Below are positions 51,301 to 62,757 of a stretch of DNA of 64,000 nt, piece after piece. The notes beneath the pieces were generated by a model. It ran no database searches, was not told the DNA's origin, and was given only the letters and a program-made list of their open reading frames with translations. The stretch is from Erpobdella octoculata (Eukaryota > Annelida > Clitellata > Hirudinida > Erpobdellidae), in contig OZ022239.1 in assembly GCA_963978895.1 (NCBI GenBank), positions 33,750,042 to 33,814,041 on the forward strand, given 5' to 3'. A program made the translations under genes and the position numbers. Position 1 is the stretch's first letter. Each line of letters starts with the position of its first letter.

Positions 51301-54300
51301 CAGACTGAAAAAGAATCCTAACTATGAATTTACACCGAGAACCGTCATGATTGGTGGTAAGGTAATTATAAACAAATTATATGATTTGTCTCTTCAGGAA
51401 ATCCAGTAAAGAGTAGTAAAGACCACCAATCCGAACACCGCGTTTAATAATAGTTATTTATTTATTAACACATATTAATACTTCATTGGCTGAGCTTAAA
51501 CATTCTTCAAAGATATGTGGCAGTATTTGGCTGCCTTAATCAATACAAATTTAATTAAAATACTTTTGTTTATAGTTTTCAGTTTTTCACCTATAAATAA
51601 AATATTGTATAATAAAAAGTTTATTTTTAGATATTTTTCTATATATAGCACTAAAAACCTGTTTTAATTTAAAATCTACAGGCTGCTCCCGGTTATCACA
51701 AAGCAAAGTTGATCATCAAACTCTTCAATAACGTAGCCTGTGCCTGTAATGCCGATCCTCGAGTCAATAATAAACTTCGCTGTGTCTACCTGGTCAATTA
51801 TCAGGTGTCGCTCGCCGAAAAGATCATGCCTGCTGCCGACCTCAGCGAGCAGCTGTCTACGGCCGGGACCGAGGCTTCAGGAACTGGAAATATGAAATTC
51901 ATGGTGCGTTGCTAAACTCGGTTGTTCTTATTTTGTTGTTGGGAAGATAACATGAAGTAATGATATTTGGGAAATAGCACAAAAACCGTTTAGGTAGGAG
52001 CTGTATTTTGTGGGTTTTTTTTATATAGCATCCGTTGAATAGTTTTCAATTTTTGATTTTTTTTATTTAATTGTTTATTAAAATACCAGGTTATCATTGT
52101 ATTCATGAAAAAATAAATCCATCAAATAAAACCAACAATTTTTTCTCTGAAACACGAGCAGTTGAACGGTGCCTTGACGATTGGAACGTTGGATGGTGCC
52201 AATGTGGAAATGCGAGAAGAGATGGGTCATGAGAACTTCTTTCTCTTCGGTATGGATGTCTCCGAAGTGGAGAGATTAAAGTCCTCGGGGTAAGTTTTTC
52301 GGTTCTACGATAGCGAAGTCGGTAGAGCATCAGACTTTCGTGGGAAAGGTTGACGGTTCAACTCCCACTGGCTGCCTAGTTGCCCATGTTATCAGAATAT
52401 TAGTAAGTTAAAATCATCTCGATGTGGGGCATGTGAAAGAACAGTGCCGCAGAGTTCTATAGGAGGCGCTCCATAAATATTTGCAATGATGGATTGCTCG
52501 ATTGAGTAGACTTTTAGTTTTTTTAATTTGCATTTTTTATGAGTCTTTGAAAAACAACAGGAAAGTGTGCACAAAATGCCTAAACAAGTACACAAAATTG
52601 CATATAGCAAATTTAATCAAATTGTGTTAGATGATCTTAAAACTTGATGTAAATAAAAAGTATAAGATTACTTATACAATTTTATAACTCCCAAAGATAC
52701 AAACCAGACAAGTTTATAAATTCACAACCCGAACTGGCGGAAGCTCTACAGCAGATAGGCAACGGGTACTTTTCGCCAGGAGATCCACATCTATTTCAGG
52801 ATATTTATAATAGTCTCACAAAATTGGATGAGTTAGTTGGAATCGGAATTAGTTTCATTCATATTTTATAATGATTTAGTACACTTATTGCATAGCTACA
52901 ACTGTATATAGTATTGCATACAGTTATTTTAATTCAATCTCAGTATCGTGTTAAATCTGTGAATAGAAATAAACCTCTTTGGATTCACAGCATAATCTCT
53001 GTTTCTAGCTCATTGCTCTATACTAAAGCAACATGCTTTGCTCCCAACCTTGTTTGTATAAGAGGATATGCAATGCTTTAACTATTGCCCAGAGTTGAGC
53101 AAAGTTCAACATTTTGTCCACCACAATGCTTCTGAAGGATGGGTGTGTGGTAGAGTACAGCACGGGCTGATTTTTTGCGGCCAGTGCAGTACTCTAGTCT
53201 GTAGTGGTTCCTGCTGTAAACACTATAAAAAAATTGGCATTAGACCAGGGACGTCACCAACGATCGCCCCCCCCCCCTGAGTTTTCAGTGAGCCCCCGGC
53301 ACTAAAGTGGGCCCCACGCAGTTAAGTGGGCCCCACGCATTTAAGTGGGCCCCACGCGGTTAAGTGGGCCCCATCACTAAAGTGGGCCCCACGCACTTAA
53401 GTTAGTGGGTCATCCGGATTTTTAAGTGGCCCTTCCCGGAATTTTCAGTGGTCCCCCGGCAGTAAAGTGGGCCCCACATAGTTAAGGGGCCCCGGTACTA
53501 AAGGTGGGCCCCACGCAGTAAAGTGGGCCCCATCACTAAAGTGGGCCCAACGCACTTAAGTGGGCCCCCGCCTTTAAGTGGTCTCCCGCGCTTAAGTGGT
53601 CTCCCGCGCTTAAGTGGGCCCCCGGCACATAAGTTAGTGGTCCTCTCCTGATTTCTAAATAGCCCTTCCCGGACTTTTCAGTAGGCCCCCGGCACTAAAG
53701 TTGGCCCCACGTACTTAAGGGGACACTCGGCACTAAAGTGGGTCCCACACACTTAAAAGGACCCAGCACTGAAGTGAGCCCTATGCACTCAAGGGGCCCC
53801 CGGCAATGATGTGGGCTCCACGCACTTAAGTGGGCTTCGGTCTTACGTAAGCCTCTGCACTTAAGTGGGCTCCCGCACCTAAGTGGGCCCCTACTTATTT
53901 TAGTGGCCCTTTCCGGATTTTTCAGTGGGTTTCCCGGCATTAAAGTGGTTCCCCGCACTTAAGTGGGCTCCCCGCCCTTGAGTGGTCCACCGCACTTAAG
54001 TGGCTCCCACCCCCGTTTTCACGTGAGCCACCACACTAAATTGGTCTCCCGCACTTAAGTGGGCCCTGGCACTCAAGTGGGTCCCTCTTAACTTTTAACT
54101 GGCCTTTTCCTGATTTTTGACTGGCCCTTCTCTGACTGTTAAGTAGCCCTCCCTTACTTTTATGTAGGCTCCTGACTTTTAAGTGGGCCATGGTTAATAT
54201 ATGGGCACCTTTCAGACCGTTGCTTTCAAAACTCATGGACATCATTTAGGTGGACTGGGCTTCGGACTTTTATGTGAACCAATAGTTATTATATATGGGC

Positions 54301-56012
54301 CCCTGTAGGATTTGTTGGTGTTTTTGTGAGATTTGAGAAGAGAAAAACAGAAGCTTTTGTAATTATAGGATGCGACCATATGTAGAAAAATGTCGTCCCG
54401 GTTATAAAGATGGTTAGCGTTATTCATAGCCTGGCCAAGTAGGTTGTCCGTAGAAATTAAAAGAGAGAAGAGATACTAAAGAAACTAGGAAGCTTGATCG
54501 TCCACGTCGAGATGGAGAGGTGTTAAAAAAGTTATGAACAGTTCAAAATGGAACGAGATTGGTCACAGATTTTTTATGCATGCATCGATCGCATTTTGTC
54601 TAATTGAACGCACGATTTACGGAAAATAGTGATATTCATGCATGCCTGAATTCCTTCAATCCGCAATCTGATGATTTCCTCTCTGCACTCTGCAGACCGA
54701 ATAAGAACACTTTTGCGGCCAGTCCCAACCCGGATAAAAAAATATCAAATTATGATCCACGACAGGATAATTCGATATATATTACATATACTGATATTTG
54801 AGTCTTAAAACACCTAGTATAAAGAACGATAAACTATTATCAAATAACGATATTAGAATTACCTCAATTTAAAATGCCAGCTTGTTTAGGTTAACAAAAA
54901 AAAGATATGAACTATTAGCCTTGATCCATTTCATAAAAATTCAGTAGATACTTGCATTATTGGGCCCAGAGGCGTGGCTAAGGGGCTGGGCAAGCTGCCC
55001 CGGGCGACATCATGGGGGTGACAGAAAGAGGGTTCAGTGTATTCATATTATGCTAACTTTTTCAGAAATAAATGACTATAGCTTCTTTCGTTCATCAATA
55101 TTAATTACCGTTCACAGCAGATTTTGATAGCTATAGCCTTGTTCGTAGAGACAGTCGGAAATGCTCTTATGATCACTCAGATGTTATGGTATGTGACCTC
55201 CCCCGGTCATCAGGTTTTTGGGAGAAAAAATAAAACAAGGGTTTCAAATTTTTTTTAAAAGTGGCTCCAACTACCCCCTCCCCTGTCATCAGGTTTTTTT
55301 TGGGAGAAAGAAGTTATGCAGGGGGCGCAGATTTTGTGTTTTGTGCCCAGGTGCAAAGGACCCTGAGTGGGCCCCTGAAACATCTTGCCCCCCCTAAGGT
55401 TTTGCTGAAATGACGTCCCTGCATTAGACCCAATCCACGTCTAATGCTGCACCAGATGAACTTTAAATGATCATAGGTTATCTGTTTTTTTAGCATGTAA
55501 TTAAGCCATCATCTTTTTTTATTTTATTTTGTAGATACATGGTCTGTGCAGATTATGAAAGTTATATAAACTGTCAGGAGAAAGTAGCTGAAATCTACAA
55601 GGTAAGTTAATTTATTAATTTTCATTGAAACAATTTGTTGATGTCTTTCCATAAAAAAAATAGATAATCAGGATTTGTTTTTGAATAGCTAATTAATTGA
55701 AAAAAAATTGATGGTACTTAAATTTCAAATAACAATTCTTTAAAGATATCTCAGCTTGATTAAAATTCTTTATTTTTCAATTAACAAGTGGTGGCAAAAA
55801 GGAGGAGAGAGGGGCACAATAATTTTGTCATCTTCATCCCAGAACTGTCACTGCACATAAATATTTTAATTTAGACTTCTCAAACCTGGATGAGAATGGT
55901 CATCATGAATATCAGTTCGACGGGAAAGTTTTCCAGCGACAGAACCATTGAAGATTACTGCAGAGACATCTGGAATGTCACTCCTAGCTTTGAGAAAATC
56001 AAATTGTCTTGA
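42098..56012 (+). CDS. PYG: Glycogen phosphorylase, 19 exons, complete
   Basis: Exons: 42098-42355, 42621-42722, 43176-43358, 43672-43915, 44317-44399, 44835-44972, 47493-47585, 47878-47945, 48043-48121, 48716-48879, 49485-49599, 50332-50433, 50845-50925, 51236-51361, 51682-51903, 52162-52289, 52697-52831, 55535-55601, 55875-56012. All join in phase and give 841 residues (human muscle form 842). The enzyme releases glucose-1-phosphate from glycogen in the cytosol. The regulatory serine is kept in RGRISVKGF (Ser19, equivalent to Ser14/15). Active-site blocks [30 protein letters not shown], and [15 protein letters not shown] followed by [17 protein letters not shown] are intact; the pyridoxal phosphate lysine is Lys684 in NMKFM. 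Exon 6 must start at 44835 (CAAATAG|TTCTTTAAAGG) to give [17 protein letters not shown]. Intron 6 holds a Helitron, intron 17 a hAT element. Nothing suggests a broken gene. Confidence 0.96.
42750..42945 (-). repeat. Possible tRNA-derived SINE in intron 2
   Basis: On the minus strand TAGCAAAGTTGGTTCGAG resembles a tRNA A box, and about 40 bases on, ACGTTCAAATCTGG resembles a B box. No target duplication identified. Confidence 0.4.
45985..47056. mobile_element. TIR element nested in (ATGT)n, carrying a LINE 3' tail
   Basis: AGAGGCGTGGATT at the left and AATCCACGCCTCT at the right are exact inverted 13-mers, followed internally by G-rich (GGGGGGGCTGAGGGGGGCC) and C-rich counterparts. Both flanks are ATGT repeats, so the target duplication cannot be read. 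hAT-like ends are inferred. There is no transposase. Confidence 0.7.
46254..46515 (+). pseudogene. CR1/L2-like LINE ORF2 C-terminal fragment with 3' tail
   Basis: The frame 46254-46478 contains [18 protein letters not shown] and [11 protein letters not shown], the conserved closing motif of CR1/L2-type reverse transcriptase ORFs. It is followed by GCGCTATAGAAATTTAATCG and ATTGATTG tail repeats typical of such elements. Only the extreme 3' end is present. Confidence 0.7.
47056..47240. repeat. (ATGT)n tetranucleotide array
   Basis: ATGT repeats continuing those at 45956-45983 on the other side of the nested TIR element. The YVCM and THTYI ORFs are artefacts. Confidence 0.95.
47610..47775. repeat. 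Intronic minisatellite, TGTCAGGTCAAATGTGGTTG unit
   Basis: Three to four imperfect units of roughly 45 bp just after the exon 7 donor. Confidence 0.75.
49210..49484. repeat. Minisatellite (GTAATGATGATATCATCGTATCC) ending at exon 11
   Basis: About eight 30-38 bp units containing the palindrome GATGATATCATC. The array runs up to the exon 11 acceptor; the final CCGAGACAG|TTTC appears to be made from the last unit. Confidence 0.9.
49600..50045. repeat. Minisatellite (TTTATTCATTACTTTATTGATC) beginning at the exon 11 donor
   Basis: About fifteen 29-bp units starting directly at the donor (GGG|GTTTACGTGTATTCATTAC). Confidence 0.92.
52295..52600 (+). repeat. tRNA-Lys-like SINE in glycogen phosphorylase intron 16
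   Basis: TAGCGAAGTCGGTAGAGCAT followed by CAGACTTTCGTGGG and GGTTCAACTCCCACTGGC are recognisable A- and B-box halves of a tRNA-Lys-like head. A non-tRNA body follows with GTGCCGCAGAGTTCTATAGG. The anticodon stem is altered and the flanks continue, so it is a SINE and not a functional tRNA. Confidence 0.65.
53246..55421. mobile_element. hAT-type element in glycogen phosphorylase intron 17
   Basis: The ends CAGGGACGTCA and TGACGTCCCTG are perfect inverted repeats, flanked by the exact 8-bp duplication CATTAGAC (53238-53245 and 55422-55429). Most of the left half is a GTGGGCCC satellite. No transposase is recognisable, so it is non-autonomous. A second TIR-like start (CAGAGGCGTGGCTAAGGGGC, 54968) suggests a further nested insertion. 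Confidence 0.88.
53290..54220. repeat. GTGGGCCCC(AC)GCACTTAA tandem satellite
   Basis: Dozens of roughly 20-bp units of the type AAGTGGGCCCCACGCACTTA, degenerating to the right and grouped into longer blocks (TTTTCAGTGGGCCCCCGGCA recurs every 170-250 bp). Confidence 0.9.
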
Positions 56013-56085
56013 TATTCATTCACCATCAGGCGTTTCTAATTTTGATTGTTGTTTTGTGTTTGTTTATACATTTTTTTTATTTTTT

Positions 56086-56091
56086 AATAAA
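56086..56091 (+). terminator. Polyadenylation signal AATAAA of glycogen phosphorylase
   Basis: AATAAA 74 bp after the stop codon, followed by an AT-rich stretch. Confidence 0.6.
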
Positions 56092-56099
56092 TATAAATA

Positions 56100-56615
56100 A
56101 GTACTTAAGTTTAGATATTTTTTATTATAATTCCTATTTGTATAAAGATTCTGACAAAATGCTAAAAAGTAACAGATGACAGAATCAAATACAAAAGGTT
56201 GAAGTGCCATAGAAAGTGTGCATGTTTTACATTTTCCAAATCTTTAGATTTTGACTATTAAACGTTTTATGATTTTTTTTAGTTCTAATTAATAATGGAC
56301 TGCGTTTGTCCATAGCGAAATTTTTTTAATGAGGCAGAAGTGGTCAGGAGTGTCATTTCAGCTATTCCTTAGGGGAGGCAAAAATTTGTCCAAAGGTTCT
56401 TCTGCAAAGAATTTCTAAATCTTTTGCCTCCAAATCCAAAAATAGCTGAGATACATTTTCAAAAAAGTTTCTGAAACTTCCTCTTCATTTATTTTATACC
56501 ACAAATTTTTTTTCCAAAAATCATTGGGGCGGGCAACCTCCTCCAAATAACGCCCCTGAAAGTGGTAGACCATATACTACAGTATATATCAATGTGGTAG
56601 ATCATTGGTATATAT
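56100..56615. other. Non-coding DNA downstream of glycogen phosphorylase
   Basis: No gene. 56330-56560 contains G/C-run-bearing text (AGGGGAGGCAAAAATTTGTC; GGGGCGGGCAACCTCC...CGCCCCTG) that resembles a decayed TIR element; I could not pair its ends. Confidence 0.45.
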
Positions 56616-56621
56616 ACTACA

Positions 56622-57180
<559 letters not shown>

Positions 57181-57429
57181 TGGTAGACAAAGAATACTAT
57201 TTAAAAGAATATATATATATATAAAGAATACTATGAGAATACTCTCAAGGTTGTGTAATTATAATCGGATGAATGGTGTAGCAATGCATAGAGGACTAAT
57301 ATACATAATCTCGCTTATATATATGGTTAATTCTACTTATTCCTTCTAATCTCTTAATAATGTCTATAATAATTGTTCTAAATCCTTTAACGTTTATCAA
57401 TGGGAAACTGATCGTAAAATCAGCGATTT

Positions 57430-58870
57430 TACATGATTACCCCCTTCTTAATTCTGTTCGTCCCGAACAGCATAGTCGCTTTTGAGAAATGCGACTTGGC
57501 CACGAACACCAAAATACCTTGATCTTTACTCGTGGCTTTGATAGCAATTCGCAAACAACATGGTCAAATCTCTTGACCGTTTGACGCAGTTTCTTCCAGT
57601 CCTTTTTTGGCTCATCAACAGAGTCTTTCTTTGGCTCATCGTCGCCATTTCTGCACGGTTCATCACAGCCTTTTTTGCATGCCTCGTCCTGAACATCTTT
57701 GCACGGTTTATCGGAACTGTCTGCTTTTTCTTCTTCCTTCACATCTTTTAGATCTTTCTCAAGGAACTCTTCAAAAGGTTTTTTGAAAACACGTTCCATA
57801 AATCCATTAAATCCCTTCATCAAACTGTTATTTCATTTTAAAATGACTCTTAGTCTATCTGATCTAGAATCCTCTGTGGATTCATCTGATTTAGAACCTT
57901 CGGTACCGTTTTCTGTTCTTGGCTCTTCAAATCATCGCCATCGTCTCTCAAATCAGTGTCTTCTTTTTTTTTGTCAAGTTAGCTTTGACGTATTTCTCCA
58001 TTGGAGTTTCGTCCGCTTTTAAATCCTCGGTTGCTTCATCCGAGTCAGATTCGTCACTAAAATCTGACCCTGAATATTCGGTGCCGTCGTCTGTTATGGA
58101 GGCTTCCGTTTCAGAACCGTCGCTGTATGGGTAAAAGCCATAGTTGTTACTGCCATTATTATAATCATCATCGTAACTTTCATCCTAATCATTTTGAATT
58201 TCGTTTTCAACACTCCTCTCATCTTCTTTAGTTTTGTTTTCGACGTCTAAACCGACTGTATCACTGTCACCATCTTTGCATGGTTCAGCTTGAGCATCTT
58301 TGCATGGTTCATTTTGAGCATCTTTGCAAGGTTCATTATCATGACCGTCTTTGACAGGCACATCATCTTGACCGTCTTTGACAGGCTCATCATTATGACC
58401 ATTTTTGCATGGTTCATCTTGAAAATCTTTGAAAGGTTCATTATCATGACCGTCTTTGACAGGCTCATCATCACGACCGTGTTTGACAGGCTCATCATCA
58501 TGACCATCTTTGCATGGTTCATCTTGAACATCTTTGCATGGTTCATCTTGAACATCTTTGCAAGGCTCATCATCATGACCATCTTTGCATGGTTCATCTT
58601 GAACATCCTTGCATGGTTCATCTTGAACAACTTTGCATGGCTCATCATCATGACCGTTTTTTTTGTTTCCGCAATTGTTTGTGTCACCATTGAGGAGTTC
58701 AAGGAATTTCTTCATTTCCTGCTGTGCTGCTCTGTTTTCTTCCGCCATTTTGTTCAGAGCCTTCATCAAATCATTTCTGCTTCGAACTCATACTCTTCTG
58801 GGTCAAACCCCTTGTTCTCCAATGACGTCCGGAGGCGGTCCACGAGCGCAGACTTTTTTCCTTTATCACT
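57430..58870 (-). pseudogene. Degenerate acidic DEPCKD-repeat protein with SAP-like N-terminus
   Basis: Minus strand. Upstream of 58770 one frame reads KSALVDRLRTSLENKGFDPE, resembling a SAP DNA-binding motif. A frame change then leads into the 194-codon ORF 58769-58185. That ORF starts KALNKMAEENRAAQQEMKKF (coiled coil) and continues as 8-9-residue repeats DEPCKDVQ / DEPCKDGHD, about 16 copies, ending acidic. After a stop the acidic D/E/S-rich reading continues (58190-57970) and the repeat theme returns in 57823-57437 (DKPCKDVQDEACKKGC). Frameshifts and stops break it into at least three pieces. A gag-like origin is possible from the SAP plus coiled-coil start, but I do not recognise the protein. 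Confidence 0.4.
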
Positions 58871-58912
58871 GAGCTCTCAGTGATAAAAAAAAGAAAAAGA
58901 AGCATTGCCATG

Positions 58913-61031
58913 CAGGGGCGCAACCAGCAAAAAATGCTGGGGGGCTCAAGTATGAAAAATGTGAAAAAGCCCGCCGCAGACAAAATTGTTTTTGACTATA
59001 TATCTTTGGTCAGCAGTTCTTTTTTTTTGTATTTTTAATAATTTATTAATGAAAGAAAAGAAAGACTGAAAACTGAAGATAGTCAAAATCGGTCTCAAAC
59101 CAGTTAAAGCAATTGTAAAACAAGTAAATTAAAAACGAATTTTTAAAACCAATGCTCTTATATGTAATTAAAACACAAATTTTGCAATCAATTTTTTCTT
59201 ATATTACTTTTTTATTTTATATTAAAGTCGAAATATCTTAATTATATCGAAATTAATTAAAATTAACTAAATTAATTGACTTATTGTAAAACTAATAATT
59301 GAATATTGCATTGTCTTCTATTTTGAGCATGTATGCAAAATTTGAAAAAAATCTATCAAAGTTTTTATTTGCCTCTTTCTTTATCTGAGTAAACGAACTG
59401 AATTTTTTGAATTTAAAACAACCGTTACGCTCAATCTTGTACATTGTTTATTTCTTTATGAAATCAAAATTTATGAATTTAACTTGATGTATGGATTATT
59501 TGTTATCTAAAACACTTAATTCATATATTGTTATCGAGAATACAGCTATTCTGAAAATTTCAAAGCTTTACTTAGATGAATATTAATCGAATTTGCGTTA
59601 ACCTGTAACGCTCAACTTAATTAATTTGATTTGATTAATTTTAATTGATATAAGGCCTAATTCATGTCGGAAACATTTAACTCATGTATTGTCATCCAGA
59701 ATAAAGCTTTCCTAAAAGTTTTAGAGCTCTAGGTGGTCGAAAAGTGGGTGAATTTTTGTTTCTAAGATTTGATCACAGACAAACAAACAAACAAAGAGAC
59801 GAGTGAAATTAAATAAAAGCATTTAATAAAAATAAAAGCGTTCGTTTACAAAAAATTGATGAAAAATTTGGATTTTTTTTATATGGAAGGGTTGTGTTTT
59901 AAAGCCGAAACAAGCTACTTAAAAGAGCGTTGTGAAAAATTTGGAGAAACCTACAGTTGTGATGTGGATGGGCAACAATTATATTAAGAAATTTTGGATT
60001 TTATAACGCTGCTAACAAGCCGTACCAAAAAAATATCAAGCCCCGAGCAATTTTATAGTTCAGTATGGAGATGAAAACGTTTTTCCCAATATGCGTATAT
60101 AGCATTGCAAATATTGCTGACAATCGCGGTTTCTATTGCCAGTTGCGAAAGATCATTTAGCAAATTAAAATTGATACTTTCATATTTTAGAGCCTCGATT
60201 ATGTGATCTTGCTTTACCTAGCATAGAACGAGAAATGAACGAAGAAATCGACTTTGATAATATAATTAAACAATTTGCGTCAGCTAAAGCAAGAAAGATA
60301 AATTTGTAATAAAGTGTTAATAGATTTAACTTGTGTAATTTTTTACCCAATTCTAAAGTAGATTTTTAGAAAATAAAACGTCAGTAACCAATCGTCGGAG
60401 AGGGGCGCAAGATCGGTGTTTGCCATAGGCACCATTTACCCTAGGTACGCGACTCTAGCACCCCCAGTTTTAAAAAGGAAAGAAATCCCGCCGCAGGCGA
60501 AAAAATATTTTGACTATCTTTGGTCTGCAGTCTTTTTTTGGCATCTTTAAGACTTTATTAATTATAGAAAATAAAGACTACAAACTGAAGATAGTCAAAA
60601 TCAGTCTCAAACCAGTTTAAGCAATTGTAAAAAAATAAGTTTATGAATAAAGACAGCACACCCCCACCCAAAGAAAAATCCTCCATATTTGGAAAAATTA
60701 CAGAGCCTTCCGATTTGGCCTCGGGGGTGGGCTTGCTCAAGTTTTAAAAAGGAAAGAAAGCCCGCCGCAATCGAATTTTTTTTGACTATCTTGAGTCTGA
60801 AGTTTTTTTTTGTAATTTAAAAAACTTTCAATGATAGAAAATAATGACTACAAACTGAAGATAGTCAAAATCAGTGTCAAACCAGTTAAGGCAATTGTAA
60901 AAAAATAAGTTTATGTATAAATGTAGCATCCCCCTACCCAAAAAACTAGTCAAATTTGGAGAAATTGCAGAACCCTCCGATTTGGCCTAGGGGGGGGGGC
61001 TTGCGTCATCTGCCCCCTAGTTTTGCCCCTG
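58913..61031. mobile_element. hAT element with exact 8-bp target duplication
   Basis: The left end CAGGGGCGCAACC and right end TTTTGCCCCTG are flanked by TTGCCATG on both sides (58905-58912 and 61032-61039). It contains the decayed transposase 59930-60309. The right third (60440-61031) holds two tandem MITE-like copies, each with AAGCCCGCCGCA...TTTGACTATCTT and CCCACCC.AA motifs, suggesting self-insertion or duplication. Confidence 0.88.
59930..60309 (+). pseudogene. hAT transposase C-terminal fragment (ZMYM-like type), frameshifted
   Basis: Across frames I read QLY..EILDFITLLTS, then ALQILLTIAVSIASCERSFS, KLKLILSYFRASIM, IEREMNEEIDFDN and IIKQFASAKARKINL before TAA. This is the hAT C-terminal dimerisation region in the right order (family consensus VTVASxERSFSKLKLIKxYLRS). 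Stops and frameshifts make it non-functional. It lies inside the hAT element. Confidence 0.85.
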
Positions 61032-61604
61032 TTGCCATGGGCATTAAATTGAGTACGTCAACATTTTTGACCGTTCAAACGTAATTGATTTCTTATTAAA
61101 GAAAAAAATATTTTGTAGAAATGTTAGCATAAAAATTTTTTGTCAATATTATATTTTAAAAAATTAGATCTGCTCATTTTAGTGACACCTTTGTCGTTAA
61201 GAACTGTCGTTTAGCTGAAAGTTAACTTTTGTTCGGTACTAATGTAAGCAAACGTTTTTATCTATTAGCTAATTTACTATCAATACGGTACTGAACATTA
61301 TGACGATTATGATTAAGCAAGATCATTGACCTAAAGTTCCAGCAGATTTTAGTACCATCGTGTTTGATTATCTATAGAGAAGCCCATAACCGAATGTGCT
61401 CTCTTGACAAACATATTTTATGAAGCTGACAAAGTTATTTAAGAAGTTTAAATTGAAATCCAAAAAAGATAAACTGCGGAAAACAGTACCTCAAGTAAGT
61501 TTCAATAATAAATAGTTTCGATAACGTACCTTTTCATTTCGTTATAACTATAACTATTACCTAGGCAGTAGCCGGCGGTAGCCGGGGCAACAAGCGGTAA
61601 AATT

Positions 61605-62110
61605 GGGTTACTGCTATTGCTCCGGCGGTTCGACGTGATTACAATCGGTAAAATTGCTACTAACCCTAACATTATCCCTAGCTCTAACCCTAACCCGAAC
61701 CCTAACCCTACCTCTAACCCTATCACTACCCCTAAACCCTATCCTAGGTAGTAGCATAACAATTTAAAAATAATTTTTTTCTAATTTCATTAATATTTTT
61801 ATATAAAGGTACAAATTTTGAGTTTGAATATACCATATAGTGTACAAAAAAATAAAATTAATAAAGATATAGCGAATCAAAGATCGCGTACCGCCGTGGC
61901 AATAGCATTAACGTAAAATTGCACTGAGCCGGCGGTTATGCCAAAACAATTGATTATTCGATTTCGATCAATTGATAAAGATGTACATATTTTCTAAAGG
62001 GTTAGAGGGATAGGGTTAGGGTTAGGGTTTAAGTTTAATTTTAGGTAGACATACGGCTCAGTAGCAATTTTACCAATTATTTACACGGCTAACCGCCGGG
62101 GCAATAGCAG
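61605..62110. repeat. Foldback (inverted-repeat) element with telomere-like tracts in the arms
   Basis: The left arm (61605-61745) reads CTGCTATTGCTCCGGCGGTT ... GGTAAAATTGCTACT then a degenerate (CCCTAA)n tract. The right arm (62000-62110) is its inverted counterpart: (TTAGGG)n, then AGTAGCAATTTTACC and AACCGCCGGGGCAATAGCAG. The centre (about 61746-61999) is AT-rich. It resembles a foldback transposon or long-TIR MITE. Confidence 0.75.
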
Positions 62111-62757
62111 CGACCTTTCGTTTCGTGTTATTCCATACTGGGGCATAGCGTGAATTTTATTCGACCGGTGCACCCAAGTTTTTTTCGGGAGGTTGGAAAA
62201 AAAATTCGGCCGTGGGGCTTCAAAAAAAAATTTCAGGTATAATAATTTAATGCTTCTTAAACTATATCAAACAACAGAAATTTTTAATACAGTTAAACTA
62301 AGTTTTAGTTCAAAAAGAATTAATTTATTTTAAGTTCAAAAATATATGTTTTTCCAAAATTTCAAGAAAAACTGTGTAGTAGTTAGACAAATAAGTCATT
62401 TTTAATAAAAAAAAATCAGAATTCTTGGTTTTTCAGCCATTTTATCCAAAATAGAGTCTACTCTAAACATCTATTAAAATACACAAAATTAAACCATTTA
62501 ATCTGTGTTCTGAGCAACAAAAAAAAAACAACTTAAAAAATCACAAAACTCACAACATTGGCTAATTAATAAAATGTATATTTAGATCAATCTTTCTGTG
62601 CTTTTATCATCAGTAAAACCAATTTATAAATAAGCTTTCATGTAATAAATATTTTTTTGGATCAGCTCATTTGGAAAAAAGGTGTAAAATTTAGGAACAA
62701 TTTTGAAAAATATCTATGACTGTTTTTAATTATATTTGTGAAACATAAACTCTAGGC
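62111..62757. other. Non-coding DNA
   Basis: AT-rich with A-runs. G-rich text at 62185-62225 may be part of a decayed element. No gene seen. Confidence 0.5.

Noticed and set aside
52295..52380. Functional tRNA-Lys gene
   Set aside because: The anticodon stem is disrupted, acceptor ends do not pair and a SINE body follows; annotated as SINE-like.
58290..58883. 197-codon plus-strand ORF rich in F/I/L (MSIFAWFILS...)
   Set aside because: Shadow of the minus-strand DEPCKD repeat; the hydrophobicity comes from the antisense of Asp/Lys/His codons.
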